Of a DNA stretch of 64,000 nucleotides, positions 34,808 to 45,222 are shown piece by piece. Origin of the DNA: JAVBKX01 sp031553835 (lineage in GTDB: Bacteria > Bacteroidota > Bacteroidia > Bacteroidales > Azobacteroidaceae); NCBI GenBank assembly GCA_031553835.1, contig JAVBKX010000006.1, positions 1 through 64,000 of the forward strand. Reading direction: 5' to 3'. The position numbers and the translations under genes were made by a program. The notes beneath the pieces are model-generated. The model searched no databases and had not been told where the DNA came from. It saw only the letters and a program-made list of their open reading frames with translations. Every line of letters starts with the position of its first letter. Within the stretch, counting starts at the first letter, position 1.

Positions 34808-35674
34808 ATGAAAGGCATAATTCTGGCCGGAGGAAGTGCAACGCGGCTTTATCCTCTTTCAAAATCCATTTCCAAGCAAATCATGCCGGTTTATGACAAA
34901 CCAATGATTTATTATCCTTTATCCACGCTTATGTTGGCAGGAATACAGGAAGTGTTGATTATATCAACTCCTCGTGATTTGCCGATGTTCAGGGAGTTAT
35001 TGGGCACAGGAGAAGAGTTGGGAATGAGGTTGGAATATAAAATACAGGAAGTACCCAATGGATTGGCTCAGGCTTTTGTATTGGGAGAATCTTTTGTTAA
35101 TGGAGAACCTGCGTGCCTTATTTTAGGAGATAATATATTTTATGGGCAAGGATTTAGCAAAATGCTTCGTGAAGCTCAACAAATTCAGAAAGGCGCTTGT
35201 GTTTTCGGATATTATGTAAAAGATCCGCGCGCGTATGGCGTAGTTGATTTTGATGCAACAGGTAAAGTGTTATCCATTGAAGAAAAACCGCTGAAACCTA
35301 AATCCAATTATGCTGTACCCGGTTTATATTTTTATGATCAAACAGTGGTGGAACGGGCAAAAGCTTTAAATCCTTCTGTACGTGGAGAATACGAAATTAC
35401 CGATCTTAACCGGACTTATTTGGAGGAAGGATTGTTAAACGTACAATTGTTTGGTCGTGGATTTGCCTGGTTGGATACCGGTAATTGCGATAGTTTATTA
35501 GAAGCAGCTAATTTTGTGGAAACGATCCAGAAAAGGCAGGGATTTTATGTGTCCTGCATCGAAGAAATTGCCTGGAGAAATCATTGGATCGATAATGCAC
35601 AGTTGAAAATATTGGGAGAGCGATTGGATAAAACAGCATACGGCCAGTATATTCTATCGCTTTTAACAGAATAA
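34808..35674 (+). CDS. rfbA: Glucose-1-phosphate thymidylyltransferase
   Basis: A 288-residue nucleotidyltransferase making dTDP-glucose. It has the signature GIILAGGSATRLYPLS at residues 3-18 and KPMIYYPLSTLMLAGI, plus LGDNIFYGQ and EEKPLKPKS further on. Length is normal. It supplies the substrate of rfbB encoded downstream. Confidence 0.97.
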   Translation: MKGIILAGGSATRLYPLSKSISKQIMPVYDKPMIYYPLSTLMLAGIQEVLIISTPRDLPMFRELLGTGEELGMRLEYKIQEVPNGLAQAFVLGESFVNGEPACLILGDNIFYGQGFSKMLREAQQIQKGACVFGYYVKDPRAYGVVDFDATGKVLSIEEKPLKPKSNYAVPGLYFYDQTVVERAKALNPSVRGEYEITDLNRTYLEEGLLNVQLFGRGFAWLDTGNCDSLLEAANFVETIQKRQGFYVSCIEEIAWRNHWIDNAQLKILGERLDKTAYGQYILSLLTE

Positions 35675-35684
35675 ATTTTATTAA

Positions 35685-36476
35685 ATGTTTGATTTTCACG
35701 CCGATAATGAACGGTATTTTCAGATGCAGGAACGTAATGCAAATGAATATATTATACCGTTTATAGAAAAATCATATCCGATTCATAAAGGGATGAAGGT
35801 GTTGGAAATAGGATGTGGCGAAGCCGGAGTCTTAAAAGCCTTTTTGGATAAAGGGAGCATTGGGGTTGGTGTAGAATTAAATCAGGTCAAATTAGATAAA
35901 AGCAAAGACCGTCTTTCTGGTTATCTTCAGAGCGGACAATTGAAGTTGATCAACAAAGATATTTATGTGGTGGACCCGGAGGTGGAGTTTGGCGGAAAAA
36001 TAGATATAATCATTCTGAAAGATGTGATAGAACACATCCATGATCAAGAAAAACTGATTGCTCAATTGAAATTTTTTCTAAATCCGGGAGGGGTTGTTTT
36101 TTTTGGATTTCCGCCCTGGCAAATGCCTTTTGGGGGACATCAGCAAATATGTAAGAACCGATTTTTATCGCGGTTGCCCTACATTCATTTATTGCCAAAA
36201 TGGCTTTATAAGATTGTTTTAGAAATGTTTTATCAAAATCCTGCCGACTTATTGGAAATAAAGGAAACGGGTATTTCGATTGAACGATTTGAAAAAATTG
36301 TACAAAAAAACGGATATAAGATACTAAGACAAGTGCATTATTTCATTAATCCGATTTATCAGTATAAATTTAACATGAAAGTGCGCGAACAATCAAAAAT
36401 CATACGTGCTTTGCCTTGGTTCCGTAATTTTTTTACTACATCTGTATATTATTTAATACAAAACAAAGGAATATAA
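35685..36476 (+). CDS. Class I SAM-dependent methyltransferase
   Basis: A 263-residue protein with a Rossmann methyltransferase core: motif I VLEIGCGEAG (about residues 40-49), ILKDVIEHIHD (motif II/III area) and LNPGGVVFFGFPPW. The gene starts 10 bases after rfbA, in the nucleotide-sugar part of the operon, so it may methylate a sugar or glycan end. The target cannot be told from sequence. Confidence 0.85.
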   Translation: MFDFHADNERYFQMQERNANEYIIPFIEKSYPIHKGMKVLEIGCGEAGVLKAFLDKGSIGVGVELNQVKLDKSKDRLSGYLQSGQLKLINKDIYVVDPEVEFGGKIDIIILKDVIEHIHDQEKLIAQLKFFLNPGGVVFFGFPPWQMPFGGHQQICKNRFLSRLPYIHLLPKWLYKIVLEMFYQNPADLLEIKETGISIERFEKIVQKNGYKILRQVHYFINPIYQYKFNMKVREQSKIIRALPWFRNFFTTSVYYLIQNKGI

Positions 36477-36482
36477 ACAAAA

Positions 36483-37487
36483 ATGAAAACAAAAATTCTA
36501 GTTACTGGAGGCGCCGGAATGATTGGTTCTAATTTAGTCAAACGATTGATTAAAGACGGCAATGAAGTATATGTAATTGACAATCTTTGGCGAGGTAAAT
36601 TAGATTATTTAAATGATGAAAACAATATACCTGTAATTCCATTGGATACCCATTTTTTTAATTTGGATTTACGATTGTCGGATGTTGCAGATTCAGTTGT
36701 AGCTAACGTTGATTATGTGATCCATTTAGCCGATATAGTTGCCGGAATTAGTTATGTTTTTAATAATCAGGGCGGTTTATTTAGAGACAATATTTTGATA
36801 AATTCCAATACAATTGCATCTGCCCGTAAAAATGCAAAAAAATTAAAAGGTTTTATTTATGCCGGTACAGCCTGTAGCTTTCCGTTGACTCGTCAAAACT
36901 CATTGGATGTGATTCCTCTGAAGGAAGAAGAACTTTATCCGGCATTGCCGGAGTCAGCTTATGGTTGGAGCAAGCTGATGGGGCAATATGAAACAGAATT
37001 ATTAGAAAAAGAAACAGGCATTCCAACATGCAACCTTATGTTTCACAATGTGTATGGTTCGCCTTGTGATTTTGGAGAAAGAAGCCAGGTGATTCCGGCA
37101 TTGATACGAAAAGCCATTAATTATCCGCAGGAGTTATTCCATGTTTGGGGGTCGGGAGAGCAGGGTCGGGCATTCATACATGTCGATGATATAGTGAATG
37201 CTATTTGTTTAGCTCTACAAAAAGGTTTGGGACAGGGAACGATCCAAATTGGCCCTTCAGTATGTACTTCAATCAGGGAAATTGCGGAAACGGTGGTTGA
37301 CATTTCCGGAAAAGCGATTAATATTTTTTATGATACTTCAAAACCTGAAGGAGATAAAGCACGCAGTGCTGACTATACTAAAGCGAAAAATGTACTGGGG
37401 TGGGAACCAAAGGTAGAATTGAAAACAGGTTTGAAAGAACAATATTTGTGGATTGAACAGCAGATTAAGAAACAAAACAGTAATTGA
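36483..37487 (+). CDS. NAD-dependent epimerase/dehydratase, GDP-mannose 3,5-epimerase-like
   Basis: A 334-residue extended SDR enzyme. The NAD motif is GGAGMIGSNLV (residues 8-18), with GTACSFP in the active-site strand and YGWSK (Tyr/Lys pair, about residue 160). FHNVYGSPCDFGERSQV and WGSGEQGRAFIHVDD resemble GDP-mannose 3,5-epimerases more than UDP-glucose epimerases. It probably makes a deoxy- or epimerised nucleotide sugar for the polymer. The exact substrate is uncertain. Confidence 0.8.
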   Translation: MKTKILVTGGAGMIGSNLVKRLIKDGNEVYVIDNLWRGKLDYLNDENNIPVIPLDTHFFNLDLRLSDVADSVVANVDYVIHLADIVAGISYVFNNQGGLFRDNILINSNTIASARKNAKKLKGFIYAGTACSFPLTRQNSLDVIPLKEEELYPALPESAYGWSKLMGQYETELLEKETGIPTCNLMFHNVYGSPCDFGERSQVIPALIRKAINYPQELFHVWGSGEQGRAFIHVDDIVNAICLALQKGLGQGTIQIGPSVCTSIREIAETVVDISGKAINIFYDTSKPEGDKARSADYTKAKNVLGWEPKVELKTGLKEQYLWIEQQIKKQNSN

Positions 37488-37520
37488 TACAATTGTTTAA
37501 AATTTAATATATTACAAGAT

Positions 37521-38642
37521 ATGATCAGGCATTATTTGGTAACCGGAGGAGCTGGATTTATTGGCGCCAACTTTGTAAAGCATATTCTGAAAAAATATCA
37601 GGATATTCATGTTGTGGTATTGGACGAATTAACCTATGCCGGAAATTTAGGAACGTTGAAAAACGAATTAAAAGATCCGAGATGTACATTTACCAAAGGA
37701 AATATATGTGATGCGGATGTTGTGCACAATATTTTCAATCAGTATTCGATTGATTATGTGATTAATTTTGCTGCCGAAAGCCATGTGGACAGGAGCATTG
37801 AAAATCCTCAGTTATTTTTGCAAACCAATATTTTGGGGACGCAAACTATGCTGGATGCGGCAAAAAAACATTGGTCGGTAGGAAAAGATGAAAATGGTTA
37901 TCCGATTTATCGTCCGGATGTAAAATATTTGCAGGTATCGACTGATGAAGTCTATGGCAGCTTAGGAGAAACCGGATATTTTACGGAAACTACGCCGTTA
38001 GATCCCCGCAGCCCGTACAGTGCCTCCAAAACCGGCGCAGATCTGATTGTAACGGCCTATGCCGAAACGTATAAGATGCCGATCAATATTACTCGTTGCT
38101 CAAATAATTATGGTCCATATCATTTTCCGGAGAAATTAATTCCGCTGATTATTAAAAATATTTTAGAAGGCAAATCATTGCCTGTGTATGGAGACGGTAC
38201 CAATGTCAGGGATTGGCTTTATGTGGAAGACCATTGTAAAGCAATCGATGTGGTGTTGCATAAAGGTCGGGTAGGAGAAGTATATAATGTGGGCGGACAT
38301 AATGAAAAACAAAATATCGAAATCGTAAAATTAACGATTGCTACCGTCCGGCAGTTGATGGATGACAATAAAGCATACCACCAGGTGTTGAAGAAAAATG
38401 ATTATTCGTCGTGGATGAATGAAGGTTTGATTACGTATGTAAAAGATCGTTTGGGGCATGATAAACGGTATGCAATTGATCCGACCAAGATCACCAATGA
38501 ATTGGGCTGGTATCCCGAAACTAAGTTTGAAGAAGGCATAGTGAAGACAATTCGTTGGTATTTGGAAAATCAGGATTGGGTAGAAGAAGTAACATCCGGA
38601 GATTATCAAAAATATTACGAGCAAATGTATGGCCAAAGATAA
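37521..38642 (+). CDS. rfbB: dTDP-glucose 4,6-dehydratase
   Basis: A 373-residue extended SDR enzyme. It has GGAGFIGANFV (about residue 8), ESHVDRSIENP, VSTDEVYGSLG and the catalytic SPYSASKTGAD. It makes dTDP-4-keto-6-deoxyglucose from the RfbA product. Its 3-prime end overlaps the SNF2 helicase gene by 14 bases. An rfbD reductase gene is not in the window. Confidence 0.96.
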   Translation: MIRHYLVTGGAGFIGANFVKHILKKYQDIHVVVLDELTYAGNLGTLKNELKDPRCTFTKGNICDADVVHNIFNQYSIDYVINFAAESHVDRSIENPQLFLQTNILGTQTMLDAAKKHWSVGKDENGYPIYRPDVKYLQVSTDEVYGSLGETGYFTETTPLDPRSPYSASKTGADLIVTAYAETYKMPINITRCSNNYGPYHFPEKLIPLIIKNILEGKSLPVYGDGTNVRDWLYVEDHCKAIDVVLHKGRVGEVYNVGGHNEKQNIEIVKLTIATVRQLMDDNKAYHQVLKKNDYSSWMNEGLITYVKDRLGHDKRYAIDPTKITNELGWYPETKFEEGIVKTIRWYLENQDWVEEVTSGDYQKYYEQMYGQR

Positions 38643-41235
38643 ACACGATTGGAAGGTTGTGGTTGACAGGATCACGCGCCAGTTGCTGCCCAGCGAATTA
38701 GCGTATGGCGAAATGTTGTACCATAATTGTGATTGTCAGCTATTGTCTCAATCACCCCTTGCTGTTGACTTCCTCATGTACATTCCCGAAAAGCGTGTGC
38801 ATGTGGATTATTCGTTATTGTTTATACAGGATGATAATCATCAATTGATCAATATCATTCCCGAAATGAACGGTGAGCGTACCGGTTGGAATCGCTACGC
38901 GTATGCCTGCTTGCTTCAATATCAGCATGAGCTTGACTTGCTTCATTCGAAAGAAAAAATTGAACACAAAAAATATACCCGGACAGGGATGATCAAAAGG
39001 GTTTTGGCCGAGCGCATGCAAAAAGCCGATAAGGCCAATTACCGTATGCAATGGTCTAATAATATTTATGGCGATCATATCCTGATCAATGAAAAAGGTA
39101 TAAAATATAAAATTTTCTTACGGAATTTTGAAAAGGAAACAGGATATAGCAATAGTCCCGATTCCCGGTTGAACAAGTTAGGTACTACCAAACATATCAT
39201 GTTTGCTTTCCGGTCGTTAAAAAATAACGAATCTTTATATCAACAATTAGACAAGACGTTTCCTTTTATTGAAATTTTTTGTGATCCGTTGAATGATAAT
39301 AAAATTAGCTGGTATTATCCAAATACGCTCTCTGCCGAAGAGCAATCATTGATTTTCCGCTATTTCAAACAATCGACCTTTATAGACGATAGCGAAGCTG
39401 AGACATTTTTGGGTTTTATCGAAGAAGCTACGGGAAATGAACATATTTGCATTCGTCCCGAAGTGCGTGATAAAGTCGAACGAGCCTTCGAATTATCCAT
39501 GCTTCTGGATCTTAGCCAGTCATATCATCCTGATTATTCAGTTGTTAAAGCAGAGTTATTTCCTTATCAGAAAGAAGGCGTTGAATTTGCATTGTTCCGG
39601 AAAGCAGCCATTATCGCTGATGAAATGGGACTTGGCAAAACATTACAGGCCATTACTACAGCTGTGCTAAAAAAAGAACTTTTTGGCTTCAATAAAGTAT
39701 TGGTAGTGTGTCCTGCAACATTAAAATCGCAGTGGAAAAAAGAAATTGAGAAATTTACCAATGAAAAAGCATTGGTAATAAACGGATTACCTGAAGAACG
39801 GGAATTGCAATATAAAGATCAGACGCATTCATTTTTTATTGTCAATTATGAAACCGTATTGCGCGATAGTCAGTCGATTAATAAAGCCGGAATTGATTTT
39901 CTGATCTTGGATGAGGCTCAAAAAATTAAAAATTTTGAAACTCAAACCTCTTCTGCCATTCGTCGATTGCATCATAAACACGTGTTAATCATTACCGGAA
40001 CCCCAATTGAAAACAGGTTGATTGATATTTATTCATTAGTCAGCGCAGTCGATCCCCATTTCTTTGGCCCGCTTTGGGAGTTTTCATATCAACATTGCCT
40101 GTTTGATCCCGAACGTCCGGATAAAATCAATGGTTACTACGATTTGCAATCGTTGAACAACCAGCTTTCCGATATTTTGATTCGCAGGGAAAAACGAAAT
40201 GTATTAGATCAACTTCCTAATTTACAGCAAATTGATATTCCTGTTGAATTGTCGCCATTGCAAATGGAATACCACGGTTCTTACGCAAAAGGAATCGCTT
40301 CCCTGTTGCGCAAAAAATTCCTGACTCCTTACGACCTTCAAAAGCTCCAATTGTTATTGTCCAATATGCGAATGGTTTGCGATTCAACTTATCTGATTGA
40401 TGAAACGACAAACGAATCGCCTAAATTAGAAGAACTGAAGGATATCTTGTTCAATCAGTTGGATGTAAAAAATACGGATCGCAAAGTGATCATTTTTTCC
40501 GAATGGATAAAAGTACATAAACTCATCGGTCAGCTATTGCGTGAAAATCAAGTCGGTTTTGTAGAGTTAAACGGTAGCATTCCTGTAAAATCCCGGGGAG
40601 AATTAATTAAAAAATTCGAAAATAGTCCAGAAAGTAAAATATTTCTATCCACAGAAGCAGGAGGCGCCGGCCTAAATCTGCAGGTAGCCAATGTGTTGAT
40701 TAATTTTGAACTTCCCTGGAATCCGGCAAAAAAGAACCAGCGTATCGGACGAATTGACAGGTTAGGACAAAAAAGCAGTAAGTTGACCATATATAATTTG
40801 GTAGCCAGAAATTCCATTGAACAACAAATTGCCGCAGGATTATTGTTGAAACAAAATCTTTTTGAAGGAGTGTTGGATAATGATAGTCAGACCAATTATG
40901 TGGATTTTTCGGCTAAAGGTCGATCTCAGTTTATTGAACAATTGGAAGCTTTTATTTTATCGCAGGAAACGGAAGTGGATACGCCTGAAGTGGACGATGA
41001 AGTATTACCACCCGATGATGACTTGATGGAGTCTAATGAAGATGCGATGATTGTTGAACAACCACCACAAACTGTGGAATTGGAAAAAGTACTGAACAAT
41101 GGAATGCAATTCTTAGCCGGAATGTTTAAAATGGCAACGGGAAAAGACTTAAACATGGATAATCAACAGATAGTTTTCAATCAGGAAACCGGAGAAGTAA
41201 CCATGACATTTAAAATATCTAAAATGGCACAATAA
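38629..41235 (+). CDS. SNF2-family helicase
   Basis: An 868-residue DEAD/SNF2 ATPase. After an N-terminal region without clear motifs come the Q-motif area (LFPYQKEGVEFAL), motif I DEMGLGKT (about 330-337), motif II DEAQ (about 427-430), motif III ITGTPIENR, motif V STEAGGAGLNL and motif VI QRIGRIDRLGQ. These are complete, so it should be an active dsDNA translocase. The tail (about 770-868) is acidic. It overlaps rfbB by 14 bases and precedes the ABC exporter, an unusual position for a nucleic-acid enzyme in a glycan operon. Confidence 0.93.
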   Translation: MAKDKHDWKVVVDRITRQLLPSELAYGEMLYHNCDCQLLSQSPLAVDFLMYIPEKRVHVDYSLLFIQDDNHQLINIIPEMNGERTGWNRYAYACLLQYQHELDLLHSKEKIEHKKYTRTGMIKRVLAERMQKADKANYRMQWSNNIYGDHILINEKGIKYKIFLRNFEKETGYSNSPDSRLNKLGTTKHIMFAFRSLKNNESLYQQLDKTFPFIEIFCDPLNDNKISWYYPNTLSAEEQSLIFRYFKQSTFIDDSEAETFLGFIEEATGNEHICIRPEVRDKVERAFELSMLLDLSQSYHPDYSVVKAELFPYQKEGVEFALFRKAAIIADEMGLGKTLQAITTAVLKKELFGFNKVLVVCPATLKSQWKKEIEKFTNEKALVINGLPEERELQYKDQTHSFFIVNYETVLRDSQSINKAGIDFLILDEAQKIKNFETQTSSAIRRLHHKHVLIITGTPIENRLIDIYSLVSAVDPHFFGPLWEFSYQHCLFDPERPDKINGYYDLQSLNNQLSDILIRREKRNVLDQLPNLQQIDIPVELSPLQMEYHGSYAKGIASLLRKKFLTPYDLQKLQLLLSNMRMVCDSTYLIDETTNESPKLEELKDILFNQLDVKNTDRKVIIFSEWIKVHKLIGQLLRENQVGFVELNGSIPVKSRGELIKKFENSPESKIFLSTEAGGAGLNLQVANVLINFELPWNPAKKNQRIGRIDRLGQKSSKLTIYNLVARNSIEQQIAAGLLLKQNLFEGVLDNDSQTNYVDFSAKGRSQFIEQLEAFILSQETEVDTPEVDDEVLPPDDDLMESNEDAMIVEQPPQTVELEKVLNNGMQFLAGMFKMATGKDLNMDNQQIVFNQETGEVTMTFKISKMAQ

Positions 41236-41270
41236 TTGTAAGTAAAACTTAATTAATACAATGGGATGAT

Positions 41271-42119
41271 ATGACAGAAGAACAAAAATGGACAACCGTT
41301 ATCAAGCCCCGAACGGGCTTATTAGATGTTGACTTCAAAGAACTTATTCGTTATAAAGACCTGTGGCGCATGTTTGTTAAACGGGATATTGTTACACAAT
41401 ACAAGCAAACAATTTTAGGCCCGCTTTGGTTTTTTGTGAATCCGATACTGACTACAGTCATGTTTATGGTGGTATTCGGAGGAATTGCAAAGATTCCTAC
41501 AGACGGTTTACCACAACCACTATTTTATCTCTCCGGTATATGCTTATGGAATTATTTTTCTGTATGTTTACTCAAAACATCATCCACATTCAACGATAAT
41601 CAGAATATTTTTGGGAAAGTGTATTTTCCAAGATTGATCATGCCGATGAGTACCGTTACATCTTGTTTATACACCTTAGGTATTCAAATGCTTTTATTCA
41701 TAGGCTTTTATATTTATTACATTTTTCAGGGTATAGAAATAGCTCCGAATATCTATCTGTTGTTAGTTCCTGTATTAATCCTGATGTTGGCAGGTTTATC
41801 ATTAGGATTTGGAATTATCATATCATCTTTAACTACAAAATACCGGGATTTAACAATTTTGTTTACTTTTGTGGTGCAATTATGGATGTATGTAACTCCG
41901 GTAATTTATCCGTTGAGTATGATGTCTCCAAAACAACAATGGATTGCGTCCTTGAATCCGGTTGCTCCTATATTTGAAACTTTCAAGTATGCAACGATGG
42001 GCACCGGCACTTTTCATTGGATACAGTTAGGATATAGTTTTATTGTTATGTGTGTAGTACTATGTGTCGGCATTATTGTTTTCAACAAAGTGCAACGCAG
42101 TTTTATGGATACCGTATAA
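41271..42119 (+). CDS. wzm: ABC-2 type polysaccharide exporter permease (Wzm-like)
   Basis: A 282-residue inner membrane protein with about six membrane segments and the typical N-terminal region IRYKDLWRMFVKRDIVTQYKQTILGPLWFFVNP. This family moves completed, lipid-linked O-polysaccharide across the inner membrane with an ATPase partner, encoded at 43087. A sugar-decarboxylase gene sits between them. Confidence 0.92.
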   Translation: MTEEQKWTTVIKPRTGLLDVDFKELIRYKDLWRMFVKRDIVTQYKQTILGPLWFFVNPILTTVMFMVVFGGIAKIPTDGLPQPLFYLSGICLWNYFSVCLLKTSSTFNDNQNIFGKVYFPRLIMPMSTVTSCLYTLGIQMLLFIGFYIYYIFQGIEIAPNIYLLLVPVLILMLAGLSLGFGIIISSLTTKYRDLTILFTFVVQLWMYVTPVIYPLSMMSPKQQWIASLNPVAPIFETFKYATMGTGTFHWIQLGYSFIVMCVVLCVGIIVFNKVQRSFMDTV

Positions 42120-42131
42120 AAGGGAGGGAGC

Positions 42132-43070
42132 ATGAACAGGAAAAAAATATTAGTAACAGGAGGTGCCGGTTTTATTGGATCTCATTTATGTGAAAGATTA
42201 CTGAACGAAGGGCATGAGGTAATCTGCATGGATAATTATTTTACAGGAGCAAAACAAAATGTAATCCATTTAATGGATAATCCTTATTTTGAAATTATAC
42301 GACATGATGTCACTATGCCCTATTACATGGAAGTGGACGAAGTGTATAATTTAGCATGTCCGGCTTCTCCGGTTCATTATCAATTTGATGCTATCCAAAC
42401 TGTGAAGACATCTGTAATGGGTGCTATCAATGCTTTAGGATTGGCGAAAAGAGTACATGCAAAAATATTACAAGCCTCTACCAGTGAAGTATATGGAGAT
42501 CCGATCGTACATCCTCAAACGGAAGATTACTGGGGGAATGTGAATCCTATCGGAATCCGCTCGTGCTACGATGAGGGCAAACGATGTGCTGAAACTTTAT
42601 TTATGGATTACCACCGGATGAATGGTGTGGATATTAAAATTATCCGGATCTTTAATACGTATGGCCCTAAGATGCATCCCAACGATGGCCGGGTGGTTTC
42701 TAATTTTATTATACAAGCTTTAAAAGGAGAAGATATTACGATTTTTGGGGATGGAACTCAAACCCGGAGTTTCCAATATGTAGATGATTTGATTGAAGCC
42801 ATGGTCAGGATGATGGCTACAGGGAAAGGCTTTATCGGTCCAGTAAATTTGGGAAATCCGAATGAATTTTCTATGCTGGAATTAGCCGACCAAATCATTC
42901 GTCTTACAGGCTCAAAATCCAAAATAACCTTCAAACCGTTACCTATGGATGATCCACAGCAACGACAACCGAATATAGAACTGGCAAAAGAAAAATTGCA
43001 TTGGGAACCTAAAATTCAGTTGAGTGAAGGTTTGTTGAAAACAATAGAATATTTTAAAACGATTATTTAA
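42132..43070 (+). CDS. uxs: UDP-glucuronate decarboxylase (UDP-xylose synthase)
   Basis: A 312-residue SDR enzyme. It has GGAGFIGSHLCERLL (residues 9-23), the family-specific NLACPASPVHYQ, ASTSEVYGDP and RSCYDEGKR (catalytic Tyr/Lys). It converts UDP-glucuronate to UDP-xylose. UDP-glucose dehydrogenase, which makes the substrate, is not in the window and must be elsewhere. It suggests xylose in the polymer. Confidence 0.95.
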   Translation: MNRKKILVTGGAGFIGSHLCERLLNEGHEVICMDNYFTGAKQNVIHLMDNPYFEIIRHDVTMPYYMEVDEVYNLACPASPVHYQFDAIQTVKTSVMGAINALGLAKRVHAKILQASTSEVYGDPIVHPQTEDYWGNVNPIGIRSCYDEGKRCAETLFMDYHRMNGVDIKIIRIFNTYGPKMHPNDGRVVSNFIIQALKGEDITIFGDGTQTRSFQYVDDLIEAMVRMMATGKGFIGPVNLGNPNEFSMLELADQIIRLTGSKSKITFKPLPMDDPQQRQPNIELAKEKLHWEPKIQLSEGLLKTIEYFKTII

Positions 43071-43086
43071 CTCTATCGAAATATAA

Positions 43087-44376
43087 ATGAGTGATATAGC
43101 GATCAAATTTGAACATATATCAAAACAATACCGTTTGGGATTGGTAAGTACTAAAACATTGAGCCATGACCTAAACCGGTGGTGGCAAATGAATGTCTTA
43201 CAGAAAGAAGATCCATATTTACGAATTGGAGAATCAAACGATCGATCGAAAAAGGGAACAAGTGAATACGTTTGGGCGTTGCGAGATATTGATTTCCAAG
43301 TCAAACAAGGAGAAGTAATGGGTATTATCGGCAAAAATGGCGCAGGAAAATCTACTCTGCTTAAAATTTTGTCCAGGGTAACTACTCCTACTACAGGAAT
43401 CATAAGAGCGCAAGGACGCATTGCATCGTTGTTGGAAGTCGGAACCGGATTTCATCCCGAATTAACCGGACGTGAGAATATCTATATGAATGGATCGATC
43501 ATGGGGATGACGAGATCGGAAATTATGCGAAAACTGGATGAAATTGTAGATTTTGCAGGCGTCGAAAGGTATATTGATACGCCGGTCAAACGCTATTCTT
43601 CAGGAATGACAGTACGTTTAGGTTTCTCAATTGCCGCCCATTTAGAGCCGGAAATTTTGGTTGTTGACGAAGTCTTAGCTGTAGGCGATGTGGAATTTCA
43701 ACACAAGGCTATAGGAAAAATGCAGGATGTCTCAAAAGGTGATGGACGCACTGTTTTGTTTGTTAGCCACAATATGGGCGCTATACGAAGCCTTTGTCAT
43801 ACTGGTATAGTTTTAGCAAATGGGACTGTCATGTTTTCCGGAAGCAGCGAAGATTGCATCGATCAATATATGATGAGCAATAAAGATATAGACATGCAAC
43901 CTCATGTTGTTATAGAATCTAAACACCGACCGGCAAAATTATCAAGGGAAGTGGAATTTGTTTCAGTTCGATTTGTTCAAAATTCTACAGAATTTAATTC
44001 TTCGGATAATATTGTATTGGAATTTGAAGTTCAATGTACTAAAACTGTCAAAACATTTGGGATTTTCGGATCAATTTGGTCGATGGATCAAAACAGGGTA
44101 GGGACTTTCTTTTCAGATGAATATCCCGGAATGATGCTTGGTGAAATCAAGCATGTCCAATTATCAGTTGGCCCTGTGAATTTAGCTCCCGGAACCTATT
44201 ATTTAAATGTCGGATTAGGCGTTGGAAATCATAAAACTACCAATATCAAAGATTATGATTGGGCGGATGGTGCATTGATGTTTACCATTAAAGAGTATGA
44301 TGCGAATCGTGATGTTGAATTTGTACGGTGGGAGCGCAATTGGTCGAATATCGTTTTTAATGCAGAACAAGTATAA
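43087..44376 (+). CDS. wzt: ABC exporter ATPase with glycan-binding tail (Wzt-like)
   Basis: A 429-residue protein. The ABC domain (about residues 5-255) shows Walker A GIIGKNGAGKST, signature YSSGMTVRLGFS, Walker B ILVVDEVLAVGD and the switch His in FVSHNMG. The C-terminal part (about 280-429) is a beta-sandwich of the Wzt C-terminal type, which in known systems recognises the capped end of the polysaccharide. It partners with the Wzm-like permease. Confidence 0.94.
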   Translation: MSDIAIKFEHISKQYRLGLVSTKTLSHDLNRWWQMNVLQKEDPYLRIGESNDRSKKGTSEYVWALRDIDFQVKQGEVMGIIGKNGAGKSTLLKILSRVTTPTTGIIRAQGRIASLLEVGTGFHPELTGRENIYMNGSIMGMTRSEIMRKLDEIVDFAGVERYIDTPVKRYSSGMTVRLGFSIAAHLEPEILVVDEVLAVGDVEFQHKAIGKMQDVSKGDGRTVLFVSHNMGAIRSLCHTGIVLANGTVMFSGSSEDCIDQYMMSNKDIDMQPHVVIESKHRPAKLSREVEFVSVRFVQNSTEFNSSDNIVLEFEVQCTKTVKTFGIFGSIWSMDQNRVGTFFSDEYPGMMLGEIKHVQLSVGPVNLAPGTYYLNVGLGVGNHKTTNIKDYDWADGALMFTIKEYDANRDVEFVRWERNWSNIVFNAEQV

Positions 44377-44381
44377 TTGAA

Positions 44382-45194
44382 ATGATTTCTGTTGTTATTC
44401 CGGCATATAATCAGGCAGCATATCTTCCTGAAACATTAGAGTCAGTCTTATGTCAGACCGAACAAGATTGGGAATGTATTATTGTCAACGATGGATCTAC
44501 AGATCACACCGAAGAAGTTTCTTTACAATATGTTGAGAAAGATTCTCGGTTTAAGTATTTTCGAAAAGAAAACGGAGGATTGTCTGATGCAAGAAATTAT
44601 GGAATATTAAAAAGTTCAGGCAGGTATATTTTACCATTAGATTCGGACGATCTGATTGCTCCTGCTTATTTAAAAGAAGCAGTTGTTATTTTAGAAAATA
44701 ATCCTTCTGTCAAAGTTGTATATTGCAATGCCGAACTTTTTGGAGAAAAGACAGGATTATGGGAACTTCCTTCCTATTCTTTTGACTGGCTATTGCATTC
44801 CAATATGATTTTTTGTACTTCCATGTTTAGAAAATCAGATTATTTGCAGACAAAAGGATATTCATTGGAAATGAAAGGAGGCTTTGAGGATTGGGATTTT
44901 TGGTTATCGTTACTGGAAACAGGAGGAGAAGTTCATAAAATTCAGGAAACTTATTTTTTCTATCGGATCAGAACTAACTCTATGGTAAGGTCAATGGATC
45001 CGGTAGTGGAAAGAAGACTGAAATTGACAATTTATAAAAATCATATTGATACATATACAAAATACTGGGGAACTCCTTGGGAATTATATAGATATAAGGA
45101 ACAATTTGCAGGATTGACTGAAGGAAAAGAATATAAGTTATTGAAAGCATTATATGCCCCGGTCAAATCGATTAGAAGTATGTTGAAATTTTAA
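44382..45194 (+). CDS. Family 2 glycosyltransferase
   Basis: A 270-residue GT-A fold enzyme. ISVVIPAYNQAAYLPETLESVL at the N-terminus, IVNDGSTDHT, ENGGLSDARNYG and the metal-binding LPLDSDD (about residue 85) are typical of GT2. It starts 5 bases after the Wzt stop. Transfers one sugar in assembly of the surface polysaccharide; donor and acceptor unknown. Confidence 0.92.
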   Translation: MISVVIPAYNQAAYLPETLESVLCQTEQDWECIIVNDGSTDHTEEVSLQYVEKDSRFKYFRKENGGLSDARNYGILKSSGRYILPLDSDDLIAPAYLKEAVVILENNPSVKVVYCNAELFGEKTGLWELPSYSFDWLLHSNMIFCTSMFRKSDYLQTKGYSLEMKGGFEDWDFWLSLLETGGEVHKIQETYFFYRIRTNSMVRSMDPVVERRLKLTIYKNHIDTYTKYWGTPWELYRYKEQFAGLTEGKEYKLLKALYAPVKSIRSMLKF

Positions 45195-45222
45195 CTATCC
45201 AACAATTATTATTGATAAATAT

